Assembly: GCA_018780265.1 (NCBI GenBank)
Contig: JADMJV010000032.1
Span: 20,453 to 84,452, forward strand
Origin: a bacterium
GTDB lineage: Bacteria; Vulcanimicrobiota; Xenobia; Xenobiales; JADMJV01
DNA: 64,000 nucleotides
Direction of reading: 5' to 3'
In this document: piece after piece, positions 17,053-28,432 of the stretch
Layout of the letters: every line of letters starts with the position of its first letter
Position numbering within the stretch: position 1 is the stretch's first letter
Translations under genes and position numbers: made by a program
Notes under the pieces: model-generated
Told to the model about the DNA's origin: nothing
Databases searched by the model: none
What the model saw: only the letters and a program-made list of their open reading frames with translations

Positions 17053-17742
17053 TCACCTGGGAGGACCCAATGAAAAAAGTTCTTGGGCCCATTTCCTTTG
17101 ATACTTGTGACCGGTCTGGCCTCCTCGCGACTGCGACAACATGCTGGTGTAAGGGGCCGGCCGCCAGTTACGCATTTCCTCGGTGAAACGATTGTGAATG
17201 GCCCGCGCCAGGCGGCCAGGGCTGAACAGTTTCTCGCGGTGGATGGGCTAAGCCGCCGATTCTTCGCAAGCCCCGGCCTCAAAGCCAGTGGCCACGATGG
17301 CATCCACCCCGGCGGCCTCAAGCGCCTGGGCTTCTTCCGCGCTGGTGGCTGTGCCCAGAGTCACGATACCGCGTCGCCGACAGCGTTTCTCGCCAACCCT
17401 CACAGGAAAGGGCGGCACGTCAAATCCCAACTCCTGACAGTAGGGCTCCAGCCAGCGGAGATTGCCCGCGTACTCCTGGCGGGTCCGCCTCTCTCCGCCC
17501 GGGTCACGGTCGTTGACCCAAAGGTTGAGAGCAAACGCGCTCTGGGTCTGCAAGCGAATCTCGGCGACCTGCTCAAAGATGGCGTCGGGCCCGAGGTGAT
17601 GCGCTCCAAACGAACCCAATCCACCGGCGTTGGCAACCGCGGCCGCCAACGCCGAAGAAGAGAGACCGCCGCCAAAGGGACCTTGCGCAATCGGAAACGA
17701 AAGCCCGATCCGATCGGTCAGGCGCGTCTGCTTCCAGCTCAT
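17053..17742 (-). pseudogene. Nitronate monooxygenase pseudogene (in-frame deletions plus TAG)
   Basis: The first 164 codons (start 17742) read as a nitronate monooxygenase/2-nitropropane dioxygenase: IGLSFPIAQGPFGGGLSS, then GGLGSFGAH, and later RGIVTLGTATSAEEAQALEA. The segment before RGIVTLGT is shorter than expected. FEAG is joined directly to ACEESAA, which in intact enzymes lies much further on, so tens of residues are missing. A TAG follows (17248-17250), and the same frame continues to 17053 with the family C-terminus (GRLARAIHNRFTEEM, APYTSML). The flavin-binding middle is gone, so the gene is dead. It begins with a 1-base overlap (TGATG) with the GST stop. Confidence 0.8.
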
Positions 17743-18347
17743 CAGGCCGGACTCAGTTCTTTCTCGGCTTCTTGTGCAGCTTTGACGCCCGGTCGCTGGC
17801 CCATTCGCTCGAGGTAGGCCATCACGGCCGGATAGCCGCCCAGCTCGATTTGCAGATAGCTGGTCCAGCTCAGGGTGGTAAACAAGTAAGCGTCGGCAAG
17901 GGAAAACTGTCCCAGCAGGTAGTCTTTGCCCTGCAGGTGTTGGTTAAGGAAGGCCAGGCGCGGCTTCAGCTTTTCAAAGCCTTTAGCCTTGACTTCGGGG
18001 TCCGAGGCGGCTGCGAAGAGCGGTCCAAAGCCTTTGTGTATCTCACTAGAAATGAACGTCAGCCATTCCAGTTGGCGGAAGAACTCGAGCGTTCCCGGCT
18101 TGGGACCGAAGTCGGGCTTGAGACTGCCCAGGTAGCTGACGATGGCCACTCCTTCGGTCAACACCTCACCCGAGTCGAGCTGCAGTGCGGGCACGTAGCC
18201 CTTGGGGTTGATTTTGAGAAAATCCTGACCGGAAGCGGTTTTCTTGGTCGAAAGGTCAACCCGTTCCAATTCGGCCTTGATACCCAGTTCGTGGAGCAGA
18301 ATGTGGGGCGACAACGAGCATGCGCCGGCGACATAGTATAATTTCAT
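17742..18347 (-). CDS. Glutathione S-transferase family protein
   Basis: Cytosolic GST of 201 residues. Thioredoxin-like N-terminal domain about 1-77 begins MKLYYVAGACSLSPHILLHE, the beta-class pattern with Cys10/Ser12 near the thiol site. An all-helical C-terminal domain about 85-200 includes LGQFSLADAYLFTTL. ATG at 18347 has AGGAGA about 7 nt upstream; a longer frame upstream is not needed. Divergent from an HxlR regulator across a region with two inverted repeats, so it is probably under that regulator. The former operon partner downstream is the broken monooxygenase. Confidence 0.9.
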   Translation of the reverse strand: MKLYYVAGACSLSPHILLHELGIKAELERVDLSTKKTASGQDFLKINPKGYVPALQLDSGEVLTEGVAIVSYLGSLKPDFGPKPGTLEFFRQLEWLTFISSEIHKGFGPLFAAASDPEVKAKGFEKLKPRLAFLNQHLQGKDYLLGQFSLADAYLFTTLSWTSYLQIELGGYPAVMAYLERMGQRPGVKAAQEAEKELSPA

Positions 18348-18382
18348 GAGTGATTCTCCTTGGTTACTTTTTGCTACTGATT

Positions 18383-18440
18383 TACTTTTACGCGCATTAG
18401 GGTATATTTTCAAGTAGGTACGTAAAAGTAACTAGTTACT
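18383..18440. promoter_or_regulatory. Inverted-repeat operator region between gst and hxlR
   Basis: TACTTTTACG (18383-18392) and CGTAAAAGTA (18421-18430) are perfect inverted arms 28 nt apart. Partly overlapping the right arm, AGTAACTAGTTACT (18427-18440) is a perfect 14-bp palindrome 11 nt before the hxlR ATG. Such symmetric sites between a divergent HxlR regulator and its target are expected operators. Binding is inferred. Confidence 0.6.
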
Positions 18441-18451
18441 AAGGAGAAACT

Positions 18452-18808
18452 ATGCGCAACTTTCAGGATTACAGCGAACTCGCATGCCCTTTCCACGGGC
18501 TCTTGTGCCTGCTCTCCGGGTCCTGGACCAGCTACATCTTGTGGTTGCTCCAAGAACATGGCGAGCTGCGTTTTGGCGAGCTCAAGAAACGCCTGCCCGG
18601 TATCTCTGCCAAGGTTCTCACCGAGCGTGTGCGCAAATTGGAAGAGGCCGGGCTAGTCCACCGCCATCACGAGCCCATCATTCCACCCCGCGTGACCTAC
18701 AGCCTGACTCATCGCGGTAGGGCCTTGCAAGCTCCCTTACTTCAATTGAAAACCCTGGCGGCCGAATGGAATTTGGCCTCGGCTTGCCCCCAATCGGGCC
18801 TTGCCTGA
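18452..18808 (+). CDS. HxlR-family winged-helix transcriptional regulator
   Basis: Dimeric DNA-binding protein of 118 residues, one winged-helix domain. The family N-terminal Cys-Pro is C12-P13 (ELACPF), followed by the core SGSWTSYILWLLQEHGELRFGEL, the recognition region LPGISAKVLTERVRKLEEAGL and the wing with PPRVTYSLTHRG. HxlR/YodB-type proteins sense aldehydes, quinones or thiol stress through that Cys. AAGGAGA lies 4-5 nt before the ATG. The divergent GST fits an electrophile-response pair and the shared palindromes suggest autoregulation. Confidence 0.9.
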   Translation: MRNFQDYSELACPFHGLLCLLSGSWTSYILWLLQEHGELRFGELKKRLPGISAKVLTERVRKLEEAGLVHRHHEPIIPPRVTYSLTHRGRALQAPLLQLKTLAAEWNLASACPQSGLA

Positions 18809-19027
18809 GAGCCATCGTCAACGAACTGGGTAGCAGCTCACTTCCTTTCACCGCAGAGTGCACGCGACATTTTTTGTCAACGTCGCAATGTCCAACATTT
18901 ACCTTAGGGAGACCACTGGCCCCTTCGCCTTCAATCGTGGCGGGCGCGCTAGACACGGATGCAGGTGTAGACGGCCAGGTGTGGATGACTTCAACACGGA
19001 CATTGGGGCGGCGAATCTGAAGCCCTC
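18809..19027. other. Non-coding debris between hxlR and a broken gene
   Basis: No credible gene in either strand over 219 nt. A short plus-strand frame from ATG near 18887 (MSNIYLRETTGPFAF) could be a gene remnant, but I cannot place it in a family. Confidence 0.3.
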
Positions 19028-19408
19028 ATGACCGTCACCCAAAAGCGCCACACCTTTCGCGAGTTGCATCAAGCCGGCTGTTTTGTGGAGCAGACTGTCT
19101 CTACGCCCCCGGCCTCAAGACCACCGAAGAGGTGATGGCCGTGGTGCAGGCCTGCGCCCCCAAAACCGATCAATGTGCTGGTCAGCTCTCCCACATTTAC
19201 GGTATCTCAACTCAGCGAGCTGGGCGTGCGCCGCATCAGTCTGGGTGGGGCCCTGGCTCGGACCGCCTGGGGGCGCATAATGCGTGCTGCCAACGAGATT
19301 CTTCAAGCAGGTACCTTTGAGCAGTTGACCCAGGCGGCCAGTTGGTCCGAAGTCAACGGATTTCTGGAACAGGACTGGCAGCGCCGTCAGGCTGCGTTGG
19401 CAGAGTGA
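19028..19408 (+). pseudogene. PEP mutase/isocitrate lyase-family pseudogene
   Basis: ATG 19028 opens with a PEP-mutase-family N-terminus (MTVTQKRHTFRELHQAGCFV) that stops matching after ~20 codons. In a different frame at about 19093 the family C-terminal part begins (DCLYAPGLKTTEEVMAVVQACAPK). It shifts frame once more near 19165 in an AAAA run and ends with VSQLSELGVRRISLGGALAR to the stop at 19408. Intact members are about 250-290 residues; the middle with the active-site residues is missing. A non-triplet deletion plus a one-base slip explains the frames. Confidence 0.78.
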
Positions 19409-19791
19409 ATTAACCGGCCGCGGATCCTGACCAGGACATTTTGTTGAAGAGCGGCCCGCCTGGGCCCAGGCAGCTATCCAGAGGATCTTTCCCGCGATCG
19501 GTTCGCGGTCTTCGCCGACACCGGAGCGTTCCGTCTCAACGATTCCGTCTTAATCGGGCCTTGCAGCAATTGCATCCTTACCCAATCAGGTCGGCAAACT
19601 CAGGGCCCGTCCCGGAATAAGTTGGTCACTCCGGTCGTCGAGGCGCCCCTCCAGCAAGGAGCGGCGAGGGCGAATATCGGGTCATATTTAACCGAGACGT
19701 GACGCTGCTGGCGGGGATGGATCGACGGCCCGAGTGTCTATGTATGTTATTTTGGGACGGGCCCTTAGCAGAGCCGAGCCCCAGCCGACGG
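19409..19791. other. 383-nt stretch without a recognisable gene
   Basis: No frame here has a plausible start, ribosome site and protein-like composition together. One plus-strand frame reads DRFAVFADTGAFRLNDSVLI and onward for about 60 codons but has no family I recognise. Probably further gene debris downstream of tpsB. Confidence 0.35.
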
Positions 19792-21365
19792 CTAAAACTG
19801 AGTCTGCAGCCCCGTGTATACGGCCGGAGCTCGGCCGCCTCCCTGAGGCTTATCTCGCAGTGGGAAGCCCAGATCGAAGCGCAGGTTGGTCTTGTCAAAC
19901 ATGCCCCAGCGAAAGCCCAGGCCGGCGCCAGTCAGCGTGTTGCCGCTGGTAAGGTCGCCGGGTTGCGGCTGAACCAGCGAAACTCCACCGTGATCGACGA
20001 AGAAAACAAACTGAAACTTGTCGGGATTCTCCTGGTCGGGGGACCAACGCAACTCGGCGCCCATCAGATAGGCTCGGTCGCCCAGCAACTCGGCCTGCTG
20101 GTAGCCTCGCACCGTATCAGGACCGCCCAGAGCAAACTGCTCGGCCACAAAGAGGGGTGTTGTAGACCATTGGGCCGAGCCCCGCAAGACCCCATAGAGA
20201 CCGTCGCCGAGCCGATGAACTCTGGCGGCGTCCAGATTAAAGCGAGTAAATCCAGCATTGGCACCCACCCTACTCACCAACGGATCGGAGGCACCCGTGC
20301 CCCCCAGACCCTGGGCCACCGAGGCCTGCACAATGGTGCGTCCGCCCGGTCCCCGCCAATCGGCCCCGTATGCCAGCCTGGCCATGGTGTATTTGTCGTG
20401 GGAAAAGGGCACGCGGCCACCAAAGAAATTGTTGGCGATGTCCTTGTGCGACACGGCCAGGCCCAGGTTGGACGAGAAATCCAACGACCGATCCAGGGGA
20501 TGGGAGACATTGAAGGTATAGATGTTGGCATTGCCGCGCACATCCAAAATGAGCCCCAGGCCTTCCGATACGGCGAAGGCCCCGTTAGCATAGCTGAAAC
20601 CCGCCGTGGTGCCATCGAGATTCACGGGAAGTGAGTAACCCACCTGAACAAAGTTATTATTGCGGGAGGGAAATCCGATCACTCCGCGGACCGACAGGGC
20701 GTCCGCCTGGGTCAGCAGGTTACCGGCATCTACGTTCAGCCCCACGCGGTGTAATCCCGTGGCGCTGGTCCCGTAATTGTTGTAATCCAGACCGATATGA
20801 AAGGGATTCTCGTCCTTGACCTGGAGCACAAAATCGGCCGTTCCAGGGGTGTCGGGCGACGAGGAGAGCACGGCCTTCACATCCAGATCGGGCAATTCGT
20901 TGAGCAGCGTCAGCGAGCGCGTGAAGGCTTCCGAGCGAAACGTGTCATTCTCGATAGCCGCTTCAAAGCGGCTGCGAATGAACTCGGGGTCGTAATTGTC
21001 GGCACCTTCCACGGTGATTTTGCCCACTTTGCCTTCGAGCACGAGAATCTTTACTTCGCTACCGTCAAACGCTTGCTTGGGGATAATGGCACGCACCAAA
21101 TAGTAGCCCTGGCGTTGATACAGGGAAGTGAGGTCACGGGCGGCTTCCTTCATCTCGTCCAGGGTGAGATCGCGACCTTCGTATACTCGCAGCAATTTTT
21201 GCAGCTCGCTATCGGCCAGCAGGGTGTTGCCCTCTACGACAAACTTTGTCACCTTACGGGTGCGGGCTCGAACCTCTGTCTCGCCCGCAGGCGGCGAGGA
21301 TTGGGCCAGGGCGGGGAGACTCAGGCTGGCCAGCAGGGCCAGACTTGTCAGGGACCTACCAACGA

Positions 21366-21369
<4 letters not shown>
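19792..21369 (-). CDS. TpsB outer-membrane transporter of two-partner secretion (ShlB/FhaC type)
   Basis: Outer-membrane pore that exports its TpsA partner. 525 residues: signal peptide about 1-23 (LALLASLSLPALAQ), POTRA region about 35-115 with VTKFVVEGNTLL and GYYLVRAIIPKQ, then a 16-strand barrel. The conserved GPDTVRGY motif of the L6 loop is present. GTG 21369 overlaps the tpsA stop as GTGA and has GGGAGGA 6 nt upstream; a GTG five codons earlier is less likely. FhaC-type proteins often have two POTRA domains; the second is not obvious by eye. Directly downstream of its substrate gene. Confidence 0.9.
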
Positions 21370-24533
<3,164 letters not shown>

Positions 24534-24623
24534 GCTGTACCAGTCCCCCTTCCTGCTCTGTTCGGCCGGGCATTCTAGGCTCGGGGCCGAAAATCCCCCA
24601 GTCGCCTGCCTTTTCGTCCAAGC

Positions 24624-24651
24624 AAAAAGGCCTGGCCGAGGCCGGCCAGGC
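24624..24651 (-). terminator. Intrinsic terminator after the Asn-rich protein gene
   Basis: On the minus strand GCCTGGCC and GGCCAGGC form a perfect 8-bp stem with a 6-nt loop, followed by TTTTT (complement of 24624-24628). It separates the 24.7-25.1 kb gene from tpsA. Confidence 0.85.
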
Positions 24652-24683
24652 TACTGGGAGGGGACTGGGGAACCGGGACTAGA

Positions 24684-25094
24684 CTAGTTTCGACAGTTTC
24701 GATTTTGGCGTTGGTAGCGCCCTTGATTTTGGTAACGGTTACCGTTCCAACGATTGTTCCAATTATTTCGATTTCCGTTGTCGCAATTGCCGTTGCCCCA
24801 ACTGCGGTTGCCCCAACTGTTGTTGTTGCTCCAGGCTGCATTGTTATGGTTGTAGCTGGAGTTATCGCTGTACCAGCCACTGTTTGCCGAGTTGGTAGTC
24901 AGGCCAAACCCCGACTGAGTACTGTAGTTGTACTGGGGATGATTGCAATACTGTGCGTGCTGATTGCAGTAGTAGTGGCCGTAGGGCACCTGAACCTGGT
25001 AGCCCTGAGTGTAGCCCTGCTGATTGCAGGGTTGGGCCCAAACCGCTCCGGTCAAGGCCAGGGCTCCGACGAGCAGACTGAAAATTCGCTTCAT
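24684..25094 (-). CDS. Secreted Asn-rich low-complexity protein
   Basis: 136 residues: signal peptide 1-20 (RIFSLLVGALALTGAVWAQ), a Gln/Tyr-rich segment with three Cys (CNQQGYTQGYQVQ, YYCNQHAQYCNHPQYNY), then a strongly Asn/Trp/Arg/Ser-rich tail of about 75 residues with NRNNWNNRWNGN. AGGAAAA lies just before the ATG at 25094 and a terminator follows, so it is a free-standing gene. No family recognised. Composition is compatible with an unfolded or aggregating extracellular protein; function unknown. Confidence 0.75.
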   Translation of the reverse strand: MKRIFSLLVGALALTGAVWAQPCNQQGYTQGYQVQVPYGHYYCNQHAQYCNHPQYNYSTQSGFGLTTNSANSGWYSDNSSYNHNNAAWSNNNSWGNRSWGNGNCDNGNRNNWNNRWNGNRYQNQGRYQRQNRNCRN

Positions 25095-25302
25095 GGTTTT
25101 CCTCCAATTGTGTGACGCCAGTTCAGGTAACCTCTACTTCAAGTGGTCCCTGCCTCGGGCTCTATGGTCATTAAATCGGAAAAGAAGGGATCGGTTCATG
25201 ACAACCTCTGACACGGCCGAGCAGGGCGTGTCCTACCCAGAACCGGGTATTCGTCCTCTCCTGAGCCGGGACATCGAAGAGCTGGAATCGGGGGGGGTCC
25301 CC

Positions 25303-26013
25303 TCATTTGCGGGCTTCCACTTCGGCGGCCAGCACCAGGGCATTCCGCGTACGCGCATTGCGGCCCGTCCAGAGGAAGTGGGCATAGGAAAAATCGTGAA
25401 ACTCTTCCAAGAAGGCACCGCCTTCTTTAGCCCCGGCGATTCACCCAAACCAGTTGCCGGGTGTAACAGGAACCTGGGCCTCTGGTTTCAAGATCAATTC
25501 GGCTACGAAGGCCTGACCCCCCGGGCGCAGCACCCGATGCACCTCCCGAAAGATAGCCGTCCGGTCGGGATTGAGGTTGAAGATACCGTTGACCAGTACA
25601 ACATCGAAAGATTCGTCGCCGAAGGGCAGGCCCTCGGCGTCGCCAGCCACAAACCTTACATTGTCTGGCACCCCCGCTCGACGGGCCCGGTCGAGCATGG
25701 CCGAGCTAAAATCGACCCCAACCACGGTGCCTTGGAGTCCCACCCTGAGGGCGGCAATGCGGCTGTCGAGGCCGGCTCCGCAACCCAGGTCGAGTATTTT
25801 TTGACCTGGCTGTAGCAGGGCGGAGAGGCTGATGGGGGTAACTCCGGCAAAAGTCTCTACAACCTCCGGGGGCAATTCGTCCAACAGCGAGATCGGGTAG
25901 CCCAGGCTTTCCGCCAGGGACCGTCCGGCCGGAAATGGGCTGTTGTCCCGTGGGTCCAGGGCCAATCGGGAATACACCTGAGCAACCTGGGCGCGCAATT
26001 CAGAGGTTTGCAT
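25303..26013 (-). CDS. Probable selenocysteine-containing class I methyltransferase
   Basis: SAM-dependent methyltransferase, 236 residues if UGA at 25441-25443 is read as selenocysteine (residue 191). SAM motif LDLGCGAGLDSRIAA (about 74-88), then VVGVDFSSAMLDRAR, GDAEGLPFGDESFDVV and HRVLRPGG, as in the ArsM/UbiE-like group. At the UGA the sequence reads NWFG-(UGA)-IAGAKEGGAFLEEF; related arsenite-methyltransferase-type proteins have Cys there (GCIAGA or GCVAGA). The frame continues 45 residues to a TGA at 25303-25305. A perfect hairpin follows the UGA. A recent nonsense mutation of a Cys codon is the alternative. ATG 26013 lacks a strong ribosome site. Substrate unknown. Confidence 0.72.
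25409..25427 (-). promoter_or_regulatory. Candidate bacterial SECIS hairpin
   Basis: In the mRNA, AAGAAGGC and GCCUUCUU form a perfect 8-bp stem around a GGU loop, with the loop 21 nt after the UGA. Bacterial SECIS elements need a stem just 3' of the UGA with a G early in a small apical loop, roughly 16-37 nt away; all are met. Confidence 0.65.
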
Positions 26014-26050
26014 CGAGAATATTGTAGGCAGCCGGGCAATATTAGGCCAA

Positions 26051-26063
26051 TACAAATTTTGTA
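26051..26063. promoter_or_regulatory. Palindrome between methyltransferase and lysR genes
   Basis: TACAAA-T-TTTGTA is a perfect interrupted palindrome (half-sites of 6 bp) of the T-N11-A type bound by LysR proteins, 23 nt before the lysR ATG and 37 nt before the methyltransferase ATG. A TGATATAAG sequence just after it could be the lysR -10. Confidence 0.55.
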
Positions 26064-26086
26064 GAGTGTGATATAAGAAATTTCCG

Positions 26087-26974
26087 ATGAGAGATGTAAG
26101 CCTGTACAGTCTCGAGGTGTTTCTTACCGTGGTGGCTGAGAAGAGCGTGAGCCGCGCCGCCGAGCGAATGTGTATCAGTCAGCCTGCCGTATCCAGTCAC
26201 CTTCGCGGGCTGGAAGAGAGTCTGGGGGGAAAGCTCTGCCAAAGGACATCACAAGGAATGCTGCCAACCCCACTGGGGGACTGGGTGAGCGGGCGAGCCG
26301 AGCGAATTCTTGCCCTGGTGGCGGAGTTGCGAGAACGCGACAGCAATGTCGGACAGGAATTGACCGGAAGCGTTCACCTGATGGCTTCGTCCACTCCAGG
26401 GACCTATCGAGTGCCATACCTCATTGCGCGCTTTCAGCAACAATACCCCCGCGTTGAGGTCGATCTATCGGTTCGCAACAGTCGAAGAACACTGGAAGCA
26501 GTGCGGACCGGGCGCGCTTCCCTGGGAATCGTGGGCGAGTATCCCAGGCCAGGTGTCTCCTGGGACGCCTGGCAATCAGATTGGCTGCGACTGGTCGCGG
26601 CCAGCAGTCATCCTTTGCTGGCTGCTCCGCAGATTGGCCCGGAGCAGGTTCGCGACCAGGTGCTGCTCTTGAGAGAAGTAGGCTCCAGCTCCCGCATTCA
26701 GGCCGAATCCCTACTGGGCCAACTGTTGGACAGCTTTCGCAAGGTTCGCGAGCCCGGTTCCAGTGAAGCCCTCAAGGAGGCCGTCATCGCCAACCTGGGG
26801 CTGGCCGTGTTGTCCTCCTGGGTCACGGCGCGAGAGGAGGCGGCGGGGTTGTTGCAGCCCTTCCGGGATCCATTGCTGGCCCGGCGGCGGCAGTTTTACC
26901 TGGTGCGACGCCGCGAGTTAGGCGGGGCCGGCCTGGCCCTGTATCACTACTTTCGCTCCGTGGGAGTTCAGTGA
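26087..26974 (+). CDS. LysR-family transcriptional regulator
   Basis: 295 residues. N-terminal winged helix 1-65 with the family pattern LEVFLTVVAEKSVSRAAERMCISQPAVSSHLRGLEE, linker helix, and a periplasmic-binding-protein-like effector domain about 92-295 (GSVHLMASSTPGTYRVPYLI, LGIVGEYPRP). It is divergent from the putative selenoprotein methyltransferase with a 73-nt gap holding a T-N11-A palindrome, the usual arrangement for a LysR regulator and its target. The effector is unknown. Confidence 0.9.
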   Translation: MRDVSLYSLEVFLTVVAEKSVSRAAERMCISQPAVSSHLRGLEESLGGKLCQRTSQGMLPTPLGDWVSGRAERILALVAELRERDSNVGQELTGSVHLMASSTPGTYRVPYLIARFQQQYPRVEVDLSVRNSRRTLEAVRTGRASLGIVGEYPRPGVSWDAWQSDWLRLVAASSHPLLAAPQIGPEQVRDQVLLLREVGSSSRIQAESLLGQLLDSFRKVREPGSSEALKEAVIANLGLAVLSSWVTAREEAAGLLQPFRDPLLARRRQFYLVRRRELGGAGLALYHYFRSVGVQ

Positions 26975-27292
26975 GCCGGACGAACCTTGACCGGCCCGCC
27001 TTTGTTTGAAATCTGCTCTTTTCCCTCGGTCACAACCTGTCCGGCCTCCACAATCCCAGCAGCCAACCGGCACGCTGACGGGACGGCCGCCGGGCAGTTG
27101 AGCGCGCACCCTCTCCGCCAGCCCGGGTGGCGAAACCCGAGGCAAGCTCTGCAGGCGACTGTGCAGGACCTGGAGCTCTTTGAGGCGTTGCCCATCGGCC
27201 GGGAAAGAATCAAGGCGGGATTGGATTTCTTCGCGCTTCCCGGGAGCCAGCTCGTCGTCGAAGTAGGCCTGCGGATCCTGTTCGTCGATCAT
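26968..27292 (-). pseudogene. Frameshifted anti-sigma-factor-like gene
   Basis: ATG 27292 with GGGAGG upstream opens MIDEQDPQAYFDDELAPGKREE, an anti-sigma-like N-terminus (though without the usual His/Cys zinc ligands). The helical text continues to ERVRAQLPGG, then the composition turns unnatural in that frame. Another frame picks up RLAAGIVEAGQVVTEGKEQI and ends at 26968. A single slip near 27090 would join them. No membrane helix is visible, so a deletion is also possible. The unshifted frame would run to 26918 with an odd tail. Confidence 0.45.
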
Positions 27293-27354
27293 AGAACCTC
27301 CCGAGCAGTTGGCCAGAGGCACGCAGTGTGCCAACACTTCTAACTAAGTGAATC

Positions 27355-28140
27355 CTATCCACGCTCGTTGTTAAAGCTGGGTTTGAGCAGTAATTTTAAG
27401 TATTGCCTCAGAAGATCCACTTGGCGGGCGGTCTGGTCGCGAAATTCCAGACCGATCAAGCGCACCGTGCCGTCTTTGGTGATGCTCACCGGCCAGGCCA
27501 GCACCCTCAGGATGGGCAGCCCCTCGGGGGGCACGAATTCGATCTCGATGCCTTCGTCTTCGGGAAGTTCGTAATTGCTCTCCAAGAGCATGCCACCCAC
27601 GCCCAGATTGTAGACGCGCCCGGTCACTTCGCGGCCCACCTGCTTGGCTGTGTATTTGGCGTCCAGAAAACAGTCGGCGCGAATGAAGCGACGTCTGGTC
27701 AAAATGTTCTTGGGCTTTAACCCCAATTCTTTGAGCAATAGCTTGACCCAGGACTGGCCCATATCGTCGTTTTCGGTGGTAAAGATCAAGCCCGCGTGAC
27801 GGGAGAATGTCTTGTCGGTGGTCTTAATCCAGAGCACCTTACCCTCGACCGGAGCCGCTGTGTTGCCCACTCCCTCGGTGGGCGGGGCCAAGCGGACCTT
27901 GTCGCCGATTTTGAGTTTCTCTCCGGTGCGCATCTTCAAGCCCTGGACGCCGATGTCGACCACCGTGGCTTTGAATTTCTTCTCGCCCAGAGTTCCCTTG
28001 ACTTCGTAGGAACAGCGCATTCGAGTCAACTTACGGCGCTCGCGAAAGCTCCCATCTGCGCTCCGAGAAAGGCTTTTGGTAGCGAAAGTATTTTTGGCGG
28101 CGAACAGACTTTTGAATCCAGACAACAGACCTTGAAACAT
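27355..28140 (-). CDS. Tandem PilZ domain protein
   Basis: Cytoplasmic protein of 261 residues with two PilZ-type domains. The first (about 33-135) starts RERRKLTRMRC with VVDIGVQGLKM; the second (about 147-255) starts TRRRFIRADC with VYNLGVGGMLLE. PilZ domains bind c-di-GMP through an RxxxR motif and a (D/N)xSxxG motif; both copies have Arg pairs, but Gly replaces the Ser in each second motif (DIGVQG, NLGVGG), so binding affinity is doubtful. GGAG precedes the ATG at 28140. Together with the two HD-GYP proteins it suggests active c-di-GMP signalling. Confidence 0.83.
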   Translation of the reverse strand: MFQGLLSGFKSLFAAKNTFATKSLSRSADGSFRERRKLTRMRCSYEVKGTLGEKKFKATVVDIGVQGLKMRTGEKLKIGDKVRLAPPTEGVGNTAAPVEGKVLWIKTTDKTFSRHAGLIFTTENDDMGQSWVKLLLKELGLKPKNILTRRRFIRADCFLDAKYTAKQVGREVTGRVYNLGVGGMLLESNYELPEDEGIEIEFVPPEGLPILRVLAWPVSITKDGTVRLIGLEFRDQTARQVDLLRQYLKLLLKPSFNNERG

Positions 28141-28432
28141 TCTCTCTCCTTGACCCTGAGGGTTCGCTCTCTAGGGTCACATGAACGTAGCATAGCCCCT
28201 CCGGGATAAGGCATGGTTGACGAGCCCGCCGATTTGTTGCCAAAACGTAAATTGATTAATTACGAAATGTATCCCTAAGCAAGCAGCAACGGCGGAGTAC
28301 AGCCCGTGGACTGTCGCGACGCCGCGTCAGATAACCGAGGCGCCGTGGTCCAACCCGCGCTGGTAGTGAGTCTTGAGGCCGCGGGCGTCGAGACCGACAT
28401 CTGGCGCCGGTCGTCAGCACGTCCGCGTGCCG
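28141..28432. other. Intergenic region upstream of pilZ and mazF
   Basis: About 290 nt without a supported gene. It contains an AT-rich patch (28245-28275) that may hold promoters. Short plus-strand frames over 28300-28430 have no recognisable antitoxin signature. Confidence 0.3.

Noticed and set aside
17070..17160. Plus-strand ATGAAAAAAG with GGAGGA upstream, looking like a signal-peptide gene
   Set aside because: The frame shifts within 10 codons and the minus strand encodes the monooxygenase C-terminus here.
17053..17250. TAG in the monooxygenase as a pyrrolysine codon
   Set aside because: Adjacent segments of the enzyme core are deleted, so the gene is dead regardless of the stop.
16785..17321. 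178-codon minus-strand frame near the broken monooxygenase
   Set aside because: It straddles the small secreted gene and the pseudogene in another frame, with Arg/Pro/Cys-rich shadow text.
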